A program made the position numbers and the translations under genes. A stretch of 64,000 bases of DNA, from assembly GCA_938048455.1 (NCBI GenBank), contig CALIUY010000004.1, forward strand, positions 1 through 64,000, given 5' to 3'. Under the pieces are notes generated by a model. It had not been told where the DNA came from. It saw only the letters and a list, made by a program, of their open reading frames with translations, and did not search any database. Each line of letters begins with the position of its first letter. Position 1 is the stretch's first letter. Source of the stretch: an uncultured Desulfobacterales bacterium (GTDB lineage Bacteria > Desulfobacterota > Desulfobacteria > Desulfobacterales > SpSt-501). Of this stretch, positions 32,682 to 41,589 are shown piece after piece.

Positions 32682-35647
32682 GCGCTTTGCCCTTCCGGAT
32701 CTTCCGGCAACAGGATGACCCCCTCGCCCCGCAGGCCGTCGATCCCAATCTCGATCGGCCGTCTCCAGCGCAGGTGCAGCAGCGCCTTCGATTCATAAAT
32801 CGTCTCGGCGTGGCGGCGCAGCTTTTCCCAACGGATGAAGGCCTTCGACCCGCAGGGAACGGTCAGGCAGCCGATGTTGAGGGAGGTGACGTTCTGGAAG
32901 AAGTGGGTCCCTTGAGCGGGCTCGACGTTGAACCCCGGCAGTCCCACCTCGACCAGAAGCCGCACCCCGGAAATCTGCGCCCAGCTGACCCCGATGCCCA
33001 TACGGGGGTCGGTCGATCCCCAGCGGCCGAATCCGACAAGGACATAGGGGCGACGCTCCTGCGTCAGCCGCCGGTTCGCCTCGCCGATTTCGCGGGCGAT
33101 TTCCCGGGTTCGGGAAACCTCGAAGGTCTCGGGCTTGACACAGAGAAGGTCGTAGACCCCCTGCACCCAGCCGTTTCCATGGGCGAGGTGCGAGTAGCAG
33201 AAAGCGCGCTCCCGGCACCCCTCGGGAATCGCCACCCGCTCCCAGCGGTTGCGCGAGGCCATGGGCCGCAGCTGCAGGGGATAAAAGACGGGTCGGCCTT
33301 CCTCGGGCAGCTCGCAGGCGAATTCGATCTCGACCGGAACGCGCATGGAGCGCTCGCAGACGGTCAGCAGGGTGGAGAGGATTTCCCCGAAGCGCAGCCG
33401 GGCGTCGCGCAGGACCTTGTGAAAAGTCACGACCCGCGGGCCCTCGTAGAAGAAGCTGTCCACGAGCAATCCGCTGTCGGATTGGTAGACCGAGGCCACT
33501 TTCGCAAGCACCCCGTCGGCCTCCGCCACCGACAGCGGCAGCAGGCGCAGCCGCTCCAGGGTGGCCGCATCCCGTGGAGCGCGGATCGGCGCCATGTCCA
33601 GGGCGTAAAAATGCTTCTGGGTGAAATAGAGCCAGTCGCGCATGTCGGCGAACTGCGGCAGAAGCAGGGGGTAACGCGGGCAGAAGCGCACGATCGCCCC
33701 GCCTTCGACCACCGTCTTGCCGAGGCCCAGGGCGATTTGGGCGACGCCGTCTTCCGGCTTCATGGACGCCAGGGGATAGAAATTCCGGGACTGGGCGACT
33801 CCGGAAAACGTCGGGTAGAACCAGTCGCCGTGGCGGCGGCCGGCGAGCGTTTGCACGACGACGGACATGCGCTCGTCTTCCAAGCGATAGCCCGTCTGCC
33901 GAAAGTAGGCGCGGGGGTTTTCGCCGAAGGTCGAGGCCCAAACCAGGCGGACCGCGGCGAGCAGCGAGGCGAGGCGCTCCTCGATCGACCCCTCGCTGTT
34001 CGGCAGCATGTAGGTCGCATAAATGCCCGCCAGCGGCAGGTTGTGGGAATCTTCGAGAATCGAGGAGGAGCGCACGGCGAGCGGCTCGTGGACCGCCTGC
34101 AGCCAGGCCCGAAGATCCTCGACGAGCTGCGGCCGCAGCTTCCCCTCGAGAAAACGGCGCTTCAGCTCCGCGGCCTCGAGCCCGCCCGCCAAGGCGGGTT
34201 CCCCGAGGCGGTTGTCTTCCAGGAAGTGCACGAATTCGTTGGAGCAGACGACGAGTGTCGGCGGAATCTGGATCGCCATCTCGGGAAACTGCGCACGGAA
34301 TTCCAGGCGCGAGAGAAGATAGCGCAAAAACCCGATGCCGCGCGCCTTGCCGCCGAGCGATCCCTCGCCCCAGCGCATGAACTGCAGCTCCTGCGGGTTG
34401 CGGCCGGGCAGGTAGCGCGTGATGATGTCGCTTTGCTTCTCGTAGAGGACAGTCTCGATGACCCGGATGAGAAAAGCCCGCAGCTCCTCGGCATCTCGAA
34501 AATCCTCGACCCGCTTGGGGTAGAGCTGCTCGGCGATCCGGATCTCGGTGCGGGCCATCATCCAGTGGGAAAAATGCTGCTTTTCGGCGTGATGGAGCAG
34601 ACAGGCGGCCGGCGCCTCGCGCAGCCGGTCGAGCAGCTCGCGGGGGTTCCCGGCGCGGGCGATCTCCCGGCCGTCGGGCAGCCGGAAGATGAAATCCCCG
34701 AAGCCCATGGTCTCCCGCAAAAACCGCTGCAGGTCTTCCATGAGCCCCTTGGAGTTCTTGTCGATGAAGTAGGCCTGCAGGGCCTCGGCCCGGCCGCGGT
34801 TTTGCTCCGGCTCCGCCGACTGGATGCAGATCGGCAGGTCGGGCATGTCGCGGCGCAGCATGCGGACCAGAGCGAAGCCGGCCTCGTCGTCCAGCCGCCC
34901 TCCGCGGCGGAAGCGCACATCGGTGATCACCCCCAGCATGTAGGGGCGAAAGCGTCGGTAGACATCCACGGCCTCCTCGAAGCTCGAAGCCAGAAGCACC
35001 TTGGCCCGGGAGCGCATGCGCAGCTGGCGGTGGAAATGGTTGAGCCCCTCGTCGATCAGCCGCCGCGTGAGATCCATGATCGCCGTGTAGATCACCGGAA
35101 GGAACGTGGAGACATGGGCCACGGAATCCTCGACGAGCAGCACGACCCGCACGCCCCCGATCCGGGTGTCCGACTCGGCGTTCATCCGGTCCTCGAGCGA
35201 CTTGACGATCGCGACGAGCAATGTGGGATCGTTCTGCCAGAGAAAGAGCCGATCGACTCCCGGCAGCGACTCTTTTTCCGCGGGCCGCGTAAGGACCGCG
35301 GGGTCGGTCACGAGCAACACCACCGGAAGATCCGGCCGCAGGGCCTTCACGCGGGGGGCCAAGTCGAGAGCGAGGTCCGTCTCCTCGTGCACCACGGCGA
35401 GCACGAGGTCGACCGCCGTGTTGCCGATGACCTCGAGAGCGCGCTCGATGCTCGAGACCTTCCGGATCAGGGGGACCGTGGAGAGTCCGCGGTCCGCATA
35501 CTGCTGCCAGATGCGCTCCTCGAGCGTGCCGTCCTCCTCGATGATGTAGGCGTCGTAAACGCTCGACACCAAGAGAATCTCGCGGATGCGCCGCGTCATC
35601 AGCGAGCGGAACATGTCGAAGCGATGCTGCAGGCCGTCGATGTCCAT
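32678..35647 (-). CDS. PEP/pyruvate-binding (PPDK-N) protein with N-terminal receiver domains
   Basis: I place the start at 35647, giving 989 residues. Residues 23-155 form a degenerate receiver-like domain without acidic pocket. Residues 167-315 look like a complete receiver: E173-D174, phospho-acceptor D243 in GVITDVRF, S277 and K297. A PPDK N-terminal ATP-grasp domain follows from about 425 (GSLGGKARGIGFL, then AVRSSSILEDS). The swivelling phosphohistidine domain and PEP-binding barrel of full PEP synthase are not seen. Such truncated kinases are known in this group of bacteria. It may phosphorylate a partner or sense PEP/ATP under receiver control. Confidence 0.75.
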   Translation of the reverse strand: MDIDGLQHRFDMFRSLMTRRIREILLVSSVYDAYIIEEDGTLEERIWQQYADRGLSTVPLIRKVSSIERALEVIGNTAVDLVLAVVHEETDLALDLAPRVKALRPDLPVVLLVTDPAVLTRPAEKESLPGVDRLFLWQNDPTLLVAIVKSLEDRMNAESDTRIGGVRVVLLVEDSVAHVSTFLPVIYTAIMDLTRRLIDEGLNHFHRQLRMRSRAKVLLASSFEEAVDVYRRFRPYMLGVITDVRFRRGGRLDDEAGFALVRMLRRDMPDLPICIQSAEPEQNRGRAEALQAYFIDKNSKGLMEDLQRFLRETMGFGDFIFRLPDGREIARAGNPRELLDRLREAPAACLLHHAEKQHFSHWMMARTEIRIAEQLYPKRVEDFRDAEELRAFLIRVIETVLYEKQSDIITRYLPGRNPQELQFMRWGEGSLGGKARGIGFLRYLLSRLEFRAQFPEMAIQIPPTLVVCSNEFVHFLEDNRLGEPALAGGLEAAELKRRFLEGKLRPQLVEDLRAWLQAVHEPLAVRSSSILEDSHNLPLAGIYATYMLPNSEGSIEERLASLLAAVRLVWASTFGENPRAYFRQTGYRLEDERMSVVVQTLAGRRHGDWFYPTFSGVAQSRNFYPLASMKPEDGVAQIALGLGKTVVEGGAIVRFCPRYPLLLPQFADMRDWLYFTQKHFYALDMAPIRAPRDAATLERLRLLPLSVAEADGVLAKVASVYQSDSGLLVDSFFYEGPRVVTFHKVLRDARLRFGEILSTLLTVCERSMRVPVEIEFACELPEEGRPVFYPLQLRPMASRNRWERVAIPEGCRERAFCYSHLAHGNGWVQGVYDLLCVKPETFEVSRTREIAREIGEANRRLTQERRPYVLVGFGRWGSTDPRMGIGVSWAQISGVRLLVEVGLPGFNVEPAQGTHFFQNVTSLNIGCLTVPCGSKAFIRWEKLRRHAETIYESKALLHLRWRRPIEIGIDGLRGEGVILLPEDPEGQSA

Positions 35648-36016
35648 CGCCAACCTTTCTTCCTCATCCAGGGAACGCGGGAAGCACGGGGAGGGGCCGG
35701 CGGCCAATATAGACGGCGGCATCCGGTCGTGGCAAGGCTCGCTTCCGGAAGCCGGCGGCGCAAGACGCACGCCCCGCCCGGCCCCCGGCAACGCGCCGGG
35801 GCGTTTCTCCCCACAGGGGGAAAAACGCCCCGGACCGGAGTCCCTCCGGAGGCCAGGGGCTCCTCGGCGGATCCGGAAGAAAAATGTACGATTCCAAACG
35901 GTTCTTTTCTGCCCGCGCTTGCGGCGTCGCCGGGCATGAATCTTGAGTAAGAATCCAGCGCAGCCGCTTTGCAGGACCATCGACACGCATTCACGAATTC
36001 GAAAAGGAGAACGCGC
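35648..36016. other. Intergenic region between the PPDK-N gene and the Cys-rich gene
   Basis: These 369 bases contain no convincing gene. They hold a large GC-rich hairpin (35796-35833). A plausible promoter for either flanking gene could not be picked; the genes are divergent, so both must start here. The stretch 35880-35950 is relatively AT-rich and the best place to look. Confidence 0.5.
35796..35833. other. Long hairpin upstream of the PPDK-N gene
   Basis: Arms CCGGGGCGTTT (35796-35806) and AAACGCCCCGG (35823-35833) pair perfectly. An inner CCCC/GGGG extension leaves a small loop. No U-tract follows on either strand. On the minus strand it lies about 150 bases upstream of the start codon, where it could act as a leader element. 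Confidence 0.55.
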
Positions 36017-36367
36017 ATGCATCCCGACACGATCCGCAACGCCGCTCCCTTGGCCGCGGTCGGCCCCGCGGAGCAGGAGGTCATTGAAACCCTTTTGCGG
36101 CAAAGCCTGTGCGCCAACTGCAGGCATCAACTCGACTGCTCGTTTCTCGCGAGGACGCAGGTTCCGATCCTCGTCTGCGAGCTCTACGCCTGTGGGATCC
36201 CGGAGGCGCGCCGGCTGCGCGTGATCCGGACGTCCCCTCTTCCGGCGGACGCCGCCCCGCGAGGCGAAGAAGCCCCGGCCGGCCTCTGCCTCAACTGCGA
36301 AAATCGAACCGACTGCAGGCTGCCGAAGTCCGCCGGCGGGGTCTGGAGTTGCGGGGAATACCGTTGA
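36017..36367 (+). CDS. Cysteine-rich protein with repeated CxxC-type motifs
   Basis: The 116-residue protein has an AAGGAGA ribosome site before the ATG. Two similar cysteine clusters are visible: CANCRHQLDCSF (residues 32-42) and CLNCENRTDCRLP in the C-terminal part, plus CELYACG and CGEY. The repetition suggests two metal-binding knuckles, either zinc or Fe-S. There is no signal peptide. I do not recognise the family. It lies just upstream of the dehydrogenase, but that gene has its own promoter, so a functional link is not shown. Confidence 0.7.
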   Translation: MHPDTIRNAAPLAAVGPAEQEVIETLLRQSLCANCRHQLDCSFLARTQVPILVCELYACGIPEARRLRVIRTSPLPADAAPRGEEAPAGLCLNCENRTDCRLPKSAGGVWSCGEYR

Positions 36368-36379
36368 GGAGCGGACGCC

Positions 36380-36396
36380 GCCGGCCCGGAGCCGGC
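36380..36396 (+). terminator. Weak terminator after the Cys-rich gene
   Basis: GCCGGC arms (36380-36385, 36391-36396) with a five-base loop, followed after CGCGC by TTTTGCCTTTT. The stem is short, and the T-rich part overlaps the -35 of the next promoter. Confidence 0.4.
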
Positions 36397-36403
36397 CGCG
36401 CTT

Positions 36404-36432
36404 TTGCCTTTTGGCCCGCAAGAGGATAGAGT
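36404..36432 (+). promoter_or_regulatory. Promoter of the dehydrogenase gene
   Basis: TTGCCT (36404-36409), a 17-base spacer and TAGAGT (36427-36432). The leader is about 30 bases, with GGAGGAG in it. Confidence 0.45.
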
Positions 36433-36467
36433 GGGGCCATCACCCTGCATGGAGGAGACTGCCGGTC

Positions 36468-37751
36468 ATGAGCGAAACGCTCAATCCTTTTGAAACGGCC
36501 CAGGCCCAGTTCGACCGCGTGGCCGAACGGCTGGGTCTGGAGCCCGGCGTGCGGGAGCTTTTGCGCTGGCCGATGCGCGAATTTCACTTCACGATCCCCG
36601 TGCGCATGGACGATGGGAGCATGCGCGTTTTCCGCGGCTTCCGCATCCAGCACAACGACCTTCGGGGACCGGCCAAAGGCGGCATCCGCTTTCATCCCCA
36701 GGAAACCGCCGACACGGTGCGCGCCCTTGCCACCTGGATGACCTGGAAATGCGCCCTCGTCGACATCCCCCTCGGAGGTGGCAAGGGTGGGGTCGTCTGC
36801 GACCCCCGGCGCCTGTCGCCGCGTGAGCAGGAGCAGCTCTGCCGGGGGTGGGTACGCCAGGTGTTCAAAAACGTCGGCCCCCAGCTCGACGTCCCCGCCC
36901 CGGACGTGATGACCAACGCCCAGCACATGCTCTGGATGCTCGATGAATTCGAAACGCTCGCCGGCGGTCACTACCCCGGCTTCATCACCGGCAAGCCGAT
37001 CGGCATGGGTGGATCGCTCGGGCGGCGCGAGGCGACGGGCTACGGGGTGATGTACTGCGTGCGCGAGGCGCTCAAGCGCCGGGGGCGGGAGCTGAAGGGC
37101 TTGACCGCCTCTTTCCAGGGCTTCGGCAATGTCGCCCAATACGCGGCGCGCTGGCTCACGCAGGCCGGGGGGCGGGTGGTCTGCGTCAGCTGCTGGGACG
37201 GGCGCGAAAACGCCGTTTACGCATTCCGCAAGGCGGACGGCATCGACCCGGAGTTTCTCTCTTCCATCACCGACCCCTACGGTTCCATCGACCGCGCGCG
37301 GGCGTTAGAGGCCGGTTACGAGGTGCTCCCCGGCGAGGAGTGGATCCGCCAGCCGGTCGACCTTCTCGTCCCTTGCGCCCTCGAGCACCAGATCCATGCC
37401 GGAAACGTGCGCGAAATCGCCCCGAGCGTCTTCATGATCGCCGAGGGGGCCAACGGCCCCACCACCCCCGAGGCCGACCGCATCCTCCAGGAACGCGGGA
37501 TTTACGTGATCCCCGATTTTCTCTGCAACGCCGGCGGCGTCACCTGCTCCTACTTCGAGCAGGTGCAGGCGAACATGAACTTTTACTGGGAAAGAGACGA
37601 AGTTCTGCAACGGTTGGACGGCTTCATGACGCGCGCTTTTCATGCCATGGCGGACCTCGCCGAGCAGCGGGGGGCTTTCACCCGCGAGGCCGCCTATATG
37701 ATCGCCGTCGATCGCGTCGCTCAGGCGGCCCGTCTGCGGGGACGGGTCTGA
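36468..37751 (+). CDS. Glu/Leu/Phe/Val dehydrogenase (glutamate dehydrogenase-like)
   Basis: The 427-residue oxidoreductase interconverts an amino acid and a 2-oxo acid with NAD(P). The substrate-domain motif PLGGGKGG has the catalytic lysine (K106), K94 lies in TWMTWK, and PAPDVMTN carries the aspartate. The second half is a Rossmann domain with FQGFGNVAQ. The length, near 420, is that of hexameric bacterial GdhA/RocG-like enzymes; I favour glutamate as substrate, but do not exclude leucine or others. An N-terminal extension in frame lacks support. A histidine kinase and NtrC-like regulator follow on the same strand. Confidence 0.9.
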   Translation: MSETLNPFETAQAQFDRVAERLGLEPGVRELLRWPMREFHFTIPVRMDDGSMRVFRGFRIQHNDLRGPAKGGIRFHPQETADTVRALATWMTWKCALVDIPLGGGKGGVVCDPRRLSPREQEQLCRGWVRQVFKNVGPQLDVPAPDVMTNAQHMLWMLDEFETLAGGHYPGFITGKPIGMGGSLGRREATGYGVMYCVREALKRRGRELKGLTASFQGFGNVAQYAARWLTQAGGRVVCVSCWDGRENAVYAFRKADGIDPEFLSSITDPYGSIDRARALEAGYEVLPGEEWIRQPVDLLVPCALEHQIHAGNVREIAPSVFMIAEGANGPTTPEADRILQERGIYVIPDFLCNAGGVTCSYFEQVQANMNFYWERDEVLQRLDGFMTRAFHAMADLAEQRGAFTREAAYMIAVDRVAQAARLRGRV

Positions 37752-37764
37752 GGCCGCCGGCGTC

Positions 37765-39453
37765 ATGGCCGCCTGGCGCACCCCGGTCATGACCCGCACG
37801 CCGCGCGCACCCGACCGCGCGCCCGGCCTGTCGCAACGGCGGGGCATCGAAGTCCTCTTCGACGACTTGATCGCCCTGGCCGCCGAGGGCCGTCTGACGA
37901 TCGCGGCTCTCAGGGAGATCGCCGCGCGCCTGCGGAATTTTTTCGCCTGTCTTGCCGTGGAAATCCTGTGGCGCGAAAAGGGGCGATGCTTCCACGCCTG
38001 CGCGCGCCAGGCCGACACCTCCTGCTGGCGCGAAAAGAAGGACGTCTCCTTCCCCGGGACCCTGGAGGCGCTGGAGACCGTTGCGCCCGAAGTCCGCCGA
38101 GGCCTGGAGGCGGGGCTGGCTTCCCGCCGCCGCCGCCGGATCCCGCGCGTGATCTCCGTTCCTTCCGGGCCGCCCGCCGCCGCTTCCGGCGGCCGCCGCC
38201 GCGCCCCCCGGGCGACGGGGTTGGTCCTCTCGGCCGGCCGCGACGTCGCCGGCATCGCCGTCCTCTCCTTCGCCGGAAGCCCCGTCGAACGGACCCTTGC
38301 GCCGGGACGGCTCGAACGCCTGGCGCGGCTGCTCGGCATCGCGCTCGTCCACAACCTCTCCCGCTTCGACCTGCGGGAGCGGATCAAGGAGCTGAGCTGC
38401 ATGTACCGCCTCGCCGGCCTGGCGGTCGAGCATGCGGCCAGCGAGGAGCGTTTTCTGCAGCAGACCGTCGCCCTCCTGCCGGAGGCCTATCAATATCCGG
38501 AGATCGCCTGCGCCCGCATTGTCCTGGGAGAGCGGGTTTTCCAGACCGGCCCTTTCCACGAGGGCTTCTGGATCCAGCAGGCGCCCATCAGGGCCGGAGA
38601 CCAAACCTGCGGTCGGCTCGAGGTCGCCTACCGCGAGGCCCGGCCCGAGCTCGACGAGGGCCCCTTTCTTCTCGAGGAAAGGCGGCTCATCGAGTCGGCG
38701 GCCCGGGAAATCGGTCTGTTTCTCGAACGCCGCCGGGCCGAGCGGGAGCAGTCCCAACTGAGGGAACAGCTGTTCCGCGCCGAGCGGCTGGCCACCATCG
38801 GAACTCTGGCCGCCGGCGTGGCGCACGAGTTGAACGAGCCGCTGACCGGAATCCTGGGGTTTGCCGAGCTGCTTCAGGAGAGCCCCGGCTGGAACGACGA
38901 GGCCGCAGGAGACCTGCGACGGATCACGACCGCGGCCCTCCATGCCCGCGAGATCGTGCGCAAGCTTCTGCTCTTCGCCCGCCAGGTTTCTCCCCGCCCC
39001 GGTCGCGTAGACCTGAACGGACTGGTCCGGGAGGTCGTCGAATTTTTAGAGTACCGCGTGCGACAATCTTCCGTGGCGATCCGGCTTCGCCTGGACCCGA
39101 CGCTTCCGGCGATTCCGGCGGACGAGGCTCAACTCCGCCAGGTGCTGATCAATCTCTGCCTGAACGCCATCCAGGCCATGAGCGGCGGCGGCCAGCTCAT
39201 GCTCGCCACCCGCGCGCTTGGCGCCCAGGTCCGGCTCACGGTGCGCGATACGGGGCCGGGAATCCCGGAGGCGATCCGGGACAAGATCTTTCTTCCTTTT
39301 TTCACCACCAAGCCCGTCGGTCAGGGAACCGGACTCGGCCTCGCGGTCGTCCACGGCATCGTCAACGCGCACCGCGGCGAGATCCGGCTGGTCAGCCGGC
39401 CGCACGGCGCCGAGTTCCGGGTGACGCTGCCGGTCTCGGCCTTCGATGCCTGA
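37765..39453 (+). CDS. Sensor histidine kinase, GAF-like input domains
   Basis: The 562-residue kinase has no clear membrane segments. The N-terminal 300 residues hold two GAF-like regions rich in Arg/Ala. A HisKA phosphoacceptor (VAHELNEPLTGILGFAELLQE, His354) and HATPase domain (NLCLNAIQAM, DTGPGIPEAI, TTKPVGQGTGLGL) follow. It lies 13 bases after the dehydrogenase and 12 bases before its likely partner, an NtrC-type regulator. A cytosolic signal such as nitrogen or carbon status is plausible but not shown. No ribosome site is obvious; an in-frame ATG 24 bases later is possible. Confidence 0.88.
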   Translation: MAAWRTPVMTRTPRAPDRAPGLSQRRGIEVLFDDLIALAAEGRLTIAALREIAARLRNFFACLAVEILWREKGRCFHACARQADTSCWREKKDVSFPGTLEALETVAPEVRRGLEAGLASRRRRRIPRVISVPSGPPAAASGGRRRAPRATGLVLSAGRDVAGIAVLSFAGSPVERTLAPGRLERLARLLGIALVHNLSRFDLRERIKELSCMYRLAGLAVEHAASEERFLQQTVALLPEAYQYPEIACARIVLGERVFQTGPFHEGFWIQQAPIRAGDQTCGRLEVAYREARPELDEGPFLLEERRLIESAAREIGLFLERRRAEREQSQLREQLFRAERLATIGTLAAGVAHELNEPLTGILGFAELLQESPGWNDEAAGDLRRITTAALHAREIVRKLLLFARQVSPRPGRVDLNGLVREVVEFLEYRVRQSSVAIRLRLDPTLPAIPADEAQLRQVLINLCLNAIQAMSGGGQLMLATRALGAQVRLTVRDTGPGIPEAIRDKIFLPFFTTKPVGQGTGLGLAVVHGIVNAHRGEIRLVSRPHGAEFRVTLPVSAFDA

Positions 39454-39465
39454 GGCCGCTGCCCC

Positions 39466-40836
39466 ATGCCCACGACCCCGCCCTCCCCTGCGGCCGTGAT
39501 CCTTGCCGTCGACGATTCGATCGACGCCCTGGAGCTGATCCGGCGGCATCTCGCCCCGGCCGGCTACCGCGTTCTCACCGCCTCGACCGCGGAGGAGGCC
39601 GCCCGCCGGATCGAGGAGCAACCCGTCGATCTGGTGATCACGGACATGAGAATGCCGGGGAAAAGCGGTCTGGATCTCGTCCGGCATATCCGTTCTCGGT
39701 TCCGGGAGGTCGGCGTTCTGATGGTCACGGGCTATCCTTCCATCGGCGGGGCGGTGGAGGCGGTGCGCCTGGGAGCCGAAGACTACCTCGCCAAGCCCTA
39801 CACCCGCAGCGAACTGCTGCGCTCCGTGGCGAACGCGCTCGAGCAACGCCGCCTGCGGACGGCCGCGCCGGCGCCGGCCGCCCCGGCAGGCATCCTGGGA
39901 ACGTCAGCGGCGATGCGGCCGGTCTTCTACGCGATCGAGAAAGCCGCCGCCGTGCAGGCCAACGTGCTGATCATGGGCGAAAGCGGAACGGGAAAGGAGC
40001 TGGTGGCGCGGGCGATCCACTATCGAGGCCCCCGCGCCCCCCACCCTTTCGTCCCCGTCAACTGCGGGGGCATCCCCGAATCCTTGCTGGAAAGCGAGCT
40101 TTTCGGCCATGTCCAGGGGGCCTTCACCGGCGCCACCGTCACCCGGGCCGGATTTTTCCAGACCGGCGACCGCGGCACGATCTTCCTCGACGAAGTGGCG
40201 GAGATGAGTCTGGCCATGCAGGTCAAGCTGCTGCGCGTCCTGCAGGAGAAGGAGATCACGCTGGTCGGCTCTTCCCGCCCGTTGAAAGTGGACGTACGCA
40301 TCATCGCCGGGACGAACAAAAACCTGGAAGCTCTGATCCAGGCCGGGCGGTTCCGCGAGGACCTCTATTACCGCCTTCATGTCATCGGCATCGAATTGCC
40401 GCCGCTGCGGGCGCGCGGCGATGACGTACTGCTGCTGGTGCGCCATTTCACCGCCAAGTACGCCGCGGAACTGGGCCGGCCCACCCCCCGCTTCACCGAA
40501 GCCTCGCTCGAGGCCCTGCGGCGTTACCCCTGGCCGGGCAACGTGCGCGAACTCGAAAACCTGGTGCAACGGCTGCTGGCGATGGTCGAGGGCGACACGA
40601 TCGAGGTCGCGGATCTTCCGGCGGGAATGCGCTCCGATTCGTTCTTCGACGAGCGGCGCCCGGATCGGACGCTCGCCGAGGTCGAGCGTGAATACGTGCA
40701 ACGGGTGCTGGAACGCTGCGACGGCAACAAGAGCCGAGCGGCCAGGCTGCTGGGCATCGACCGCAAAACGCTCCGGGAAAAACTCCGGCGAGCCGGGAAG
40801 CGGACCCCTGGGGACTCCGGGCAGGGCCCTGCTTGA
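39466..40836 (+). CDS. Sigma-54-dependent response regulator, NtrC family
   Basis: The 456-residue activator has a receiver (acidic pair VDDS, phospho-acceptor D60 in ITDMRMP, K110 in YLAKPYT), a central AAA+ domain and a C-terminal Fis-type helix-turn-helix. The AAA+ domain has Walker A GESGTGKE, the sigma-54-contacting GAFTGA loop and Walker B ending in FLDE. It should open sigma-54 promoters when phosphorylated by the adjacent kinase. I saw no clear sigma-54 promoter in the window. The stop codon is overlapped by the -35 of the rsmD promoter. Confidence 0.93.
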   Translation: MPTTPPSPAAVILAVDDSIDALELIRRHLAPAGYRVLTASTAEEAARRIEEQPVDLVITDMRMPGKSGLDLVRHIRSRFREVGVLMVTGYPSIGGAVEAVRLGAEDYLAKPYTRSELLRSVANALEQRRLRTAAPAPAAPAGILGTSAAMRPVFYAIEKAAAVQANVLIMGESGTGKELVARAIHYRGPRAPHPFVPVNCGGIPESLLESELFGHVQGAFTGATVTRAGFFQTGDRGTIFLDEVAEMSLAMQVKLLRVLQEKEITLVGSSRPLKVDVRIIAGTNKNLEALIQAGRFREDLYYRLHVIGIELPPLRARGDDVLLLVRHFTAKYAAELGRPTPRFTEASLEALRRYPWPGNVRELENLVQRLLAMVEGDTIEVADLPAGMRSDSFFDERRPDRTLAEVEREYVQRVLERCDGNKSRAARLLGIDRKTLREKLRRAGKRTPGDSGQGPA

Positions 40837-40861
40837 AAAGGCCCCCCGCTCGGGGTAGGCT
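40833..40861 (+). promoter_or_regulatory. Promoter of the rsmD-coaD-LysR unit
   Basis: TTGAAA (40833-40838), a 17-base spacer and TAGGCT (40856-40861). The -35 overlaps the preceding stop codon, the same layout as at 780. The leader is about 110 bases. Confidence 0.6.
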
Positions 40862-40977
40862 CAAAATCCCCGCAACGGCCATCGCCAACTCTTTCCCTCC
40901 TGCCGCCCCGGAGGAGATCCGCCGATGCGCACACCGGAAGACGGGAATCTCGTGCGGCCGGCGCTTGCCGACTTGCG

Positions 40978-41535
40978 ATGCTGAGGGTCATCGCCGGGGA
41001 ATTGCGCGGCCGCAGGCTGCGCACGCCTTCGGGCCGCACCACGCGGCCGACCGCCGACCGAACGCGGGAGGCGATCTTCAACATCCTGGGCGAGCGGCCC
41101 TGCGGCGCGTGGGTCGTGGATCTCTTCGCCGGCAGCGGCGCCTTCGGCATCGAGGCGTTGAGCCGCGGGGCCGCGGGGGCCGTTTTCGTGGAAAACGATC
41201 CCCGCACCTTCGCCGTGCTGCAGCGCAATCTCGCCGCTCTCGGACTCCTCGACCGCAGCCGGGCCTTCCTGCGCGACGCGATCCGCGGCCTGGGTTTCCT
41301 GGCCGCGGGGGGCTTCCGTTTTCGGATCGCTTTTCTCGACCCGCCCTACGGCGCGGGTCTCGTGCTCCCGGCCGTCCGAGGCCTCATCGCCGCAGGCTGC
41401 ATGGAACCCGGAAGCCTGATCGTGGTCGAGCATTCCGCCGCCGAGAGCCTTCCGGAATCCGTCGGCCCTTTCCGGAGAAGCGATCGGCGCCGCTACGGGG
41501 ACAGCCTTGTTTCGTTTTATTCTTCCATGCTATGA
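40978..41535 (+). CDS. rsmD: 16S rRNA (guanine(966)-N2)-methyltransferase RsmD
   Basis: The 185-residue SAM-dependent enzyme methylates G966 of 16S rRNA. The typical start MLRVIAGELRGRRL, the TRPTADRTREAIFNIL block, the SAM motif VVDLFAGSGAFGIEALSRGA and the catalytic DPPYG are all there. It is followed closely by coaD, an arrangement conserved in many bacteria. Confidence 0.95.
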   Translation: MLRVIAGELRGRRLRTPSGRTTRPTADRTREAIFNILGERPCGAWVVDLFAGSGAFGIEALSRGAAGAVFVENDPRTFAVLQRNLAALGLLDRSRAFLRDAIRGLGFLAAGGFRFRIAFLDPPYGAGLVLPAVRGLIAAGCMEPGSLIVVEHSAAESLPESVGPFRRSDRRRYGDSLVSFYSSML

Positions 41536-41589
41536 GCCTCTGGCCGCACCGGCCGGCTCCGCCGCCAGGCCCTTTCCGGAGAGCGTATC

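Noticed and set aside
32687-35950. Open frame of 1087 codons on the plus strand
   Set aside because: It is antisense to the PPDK-N gene, which has recognisable domains, and shows none itself.
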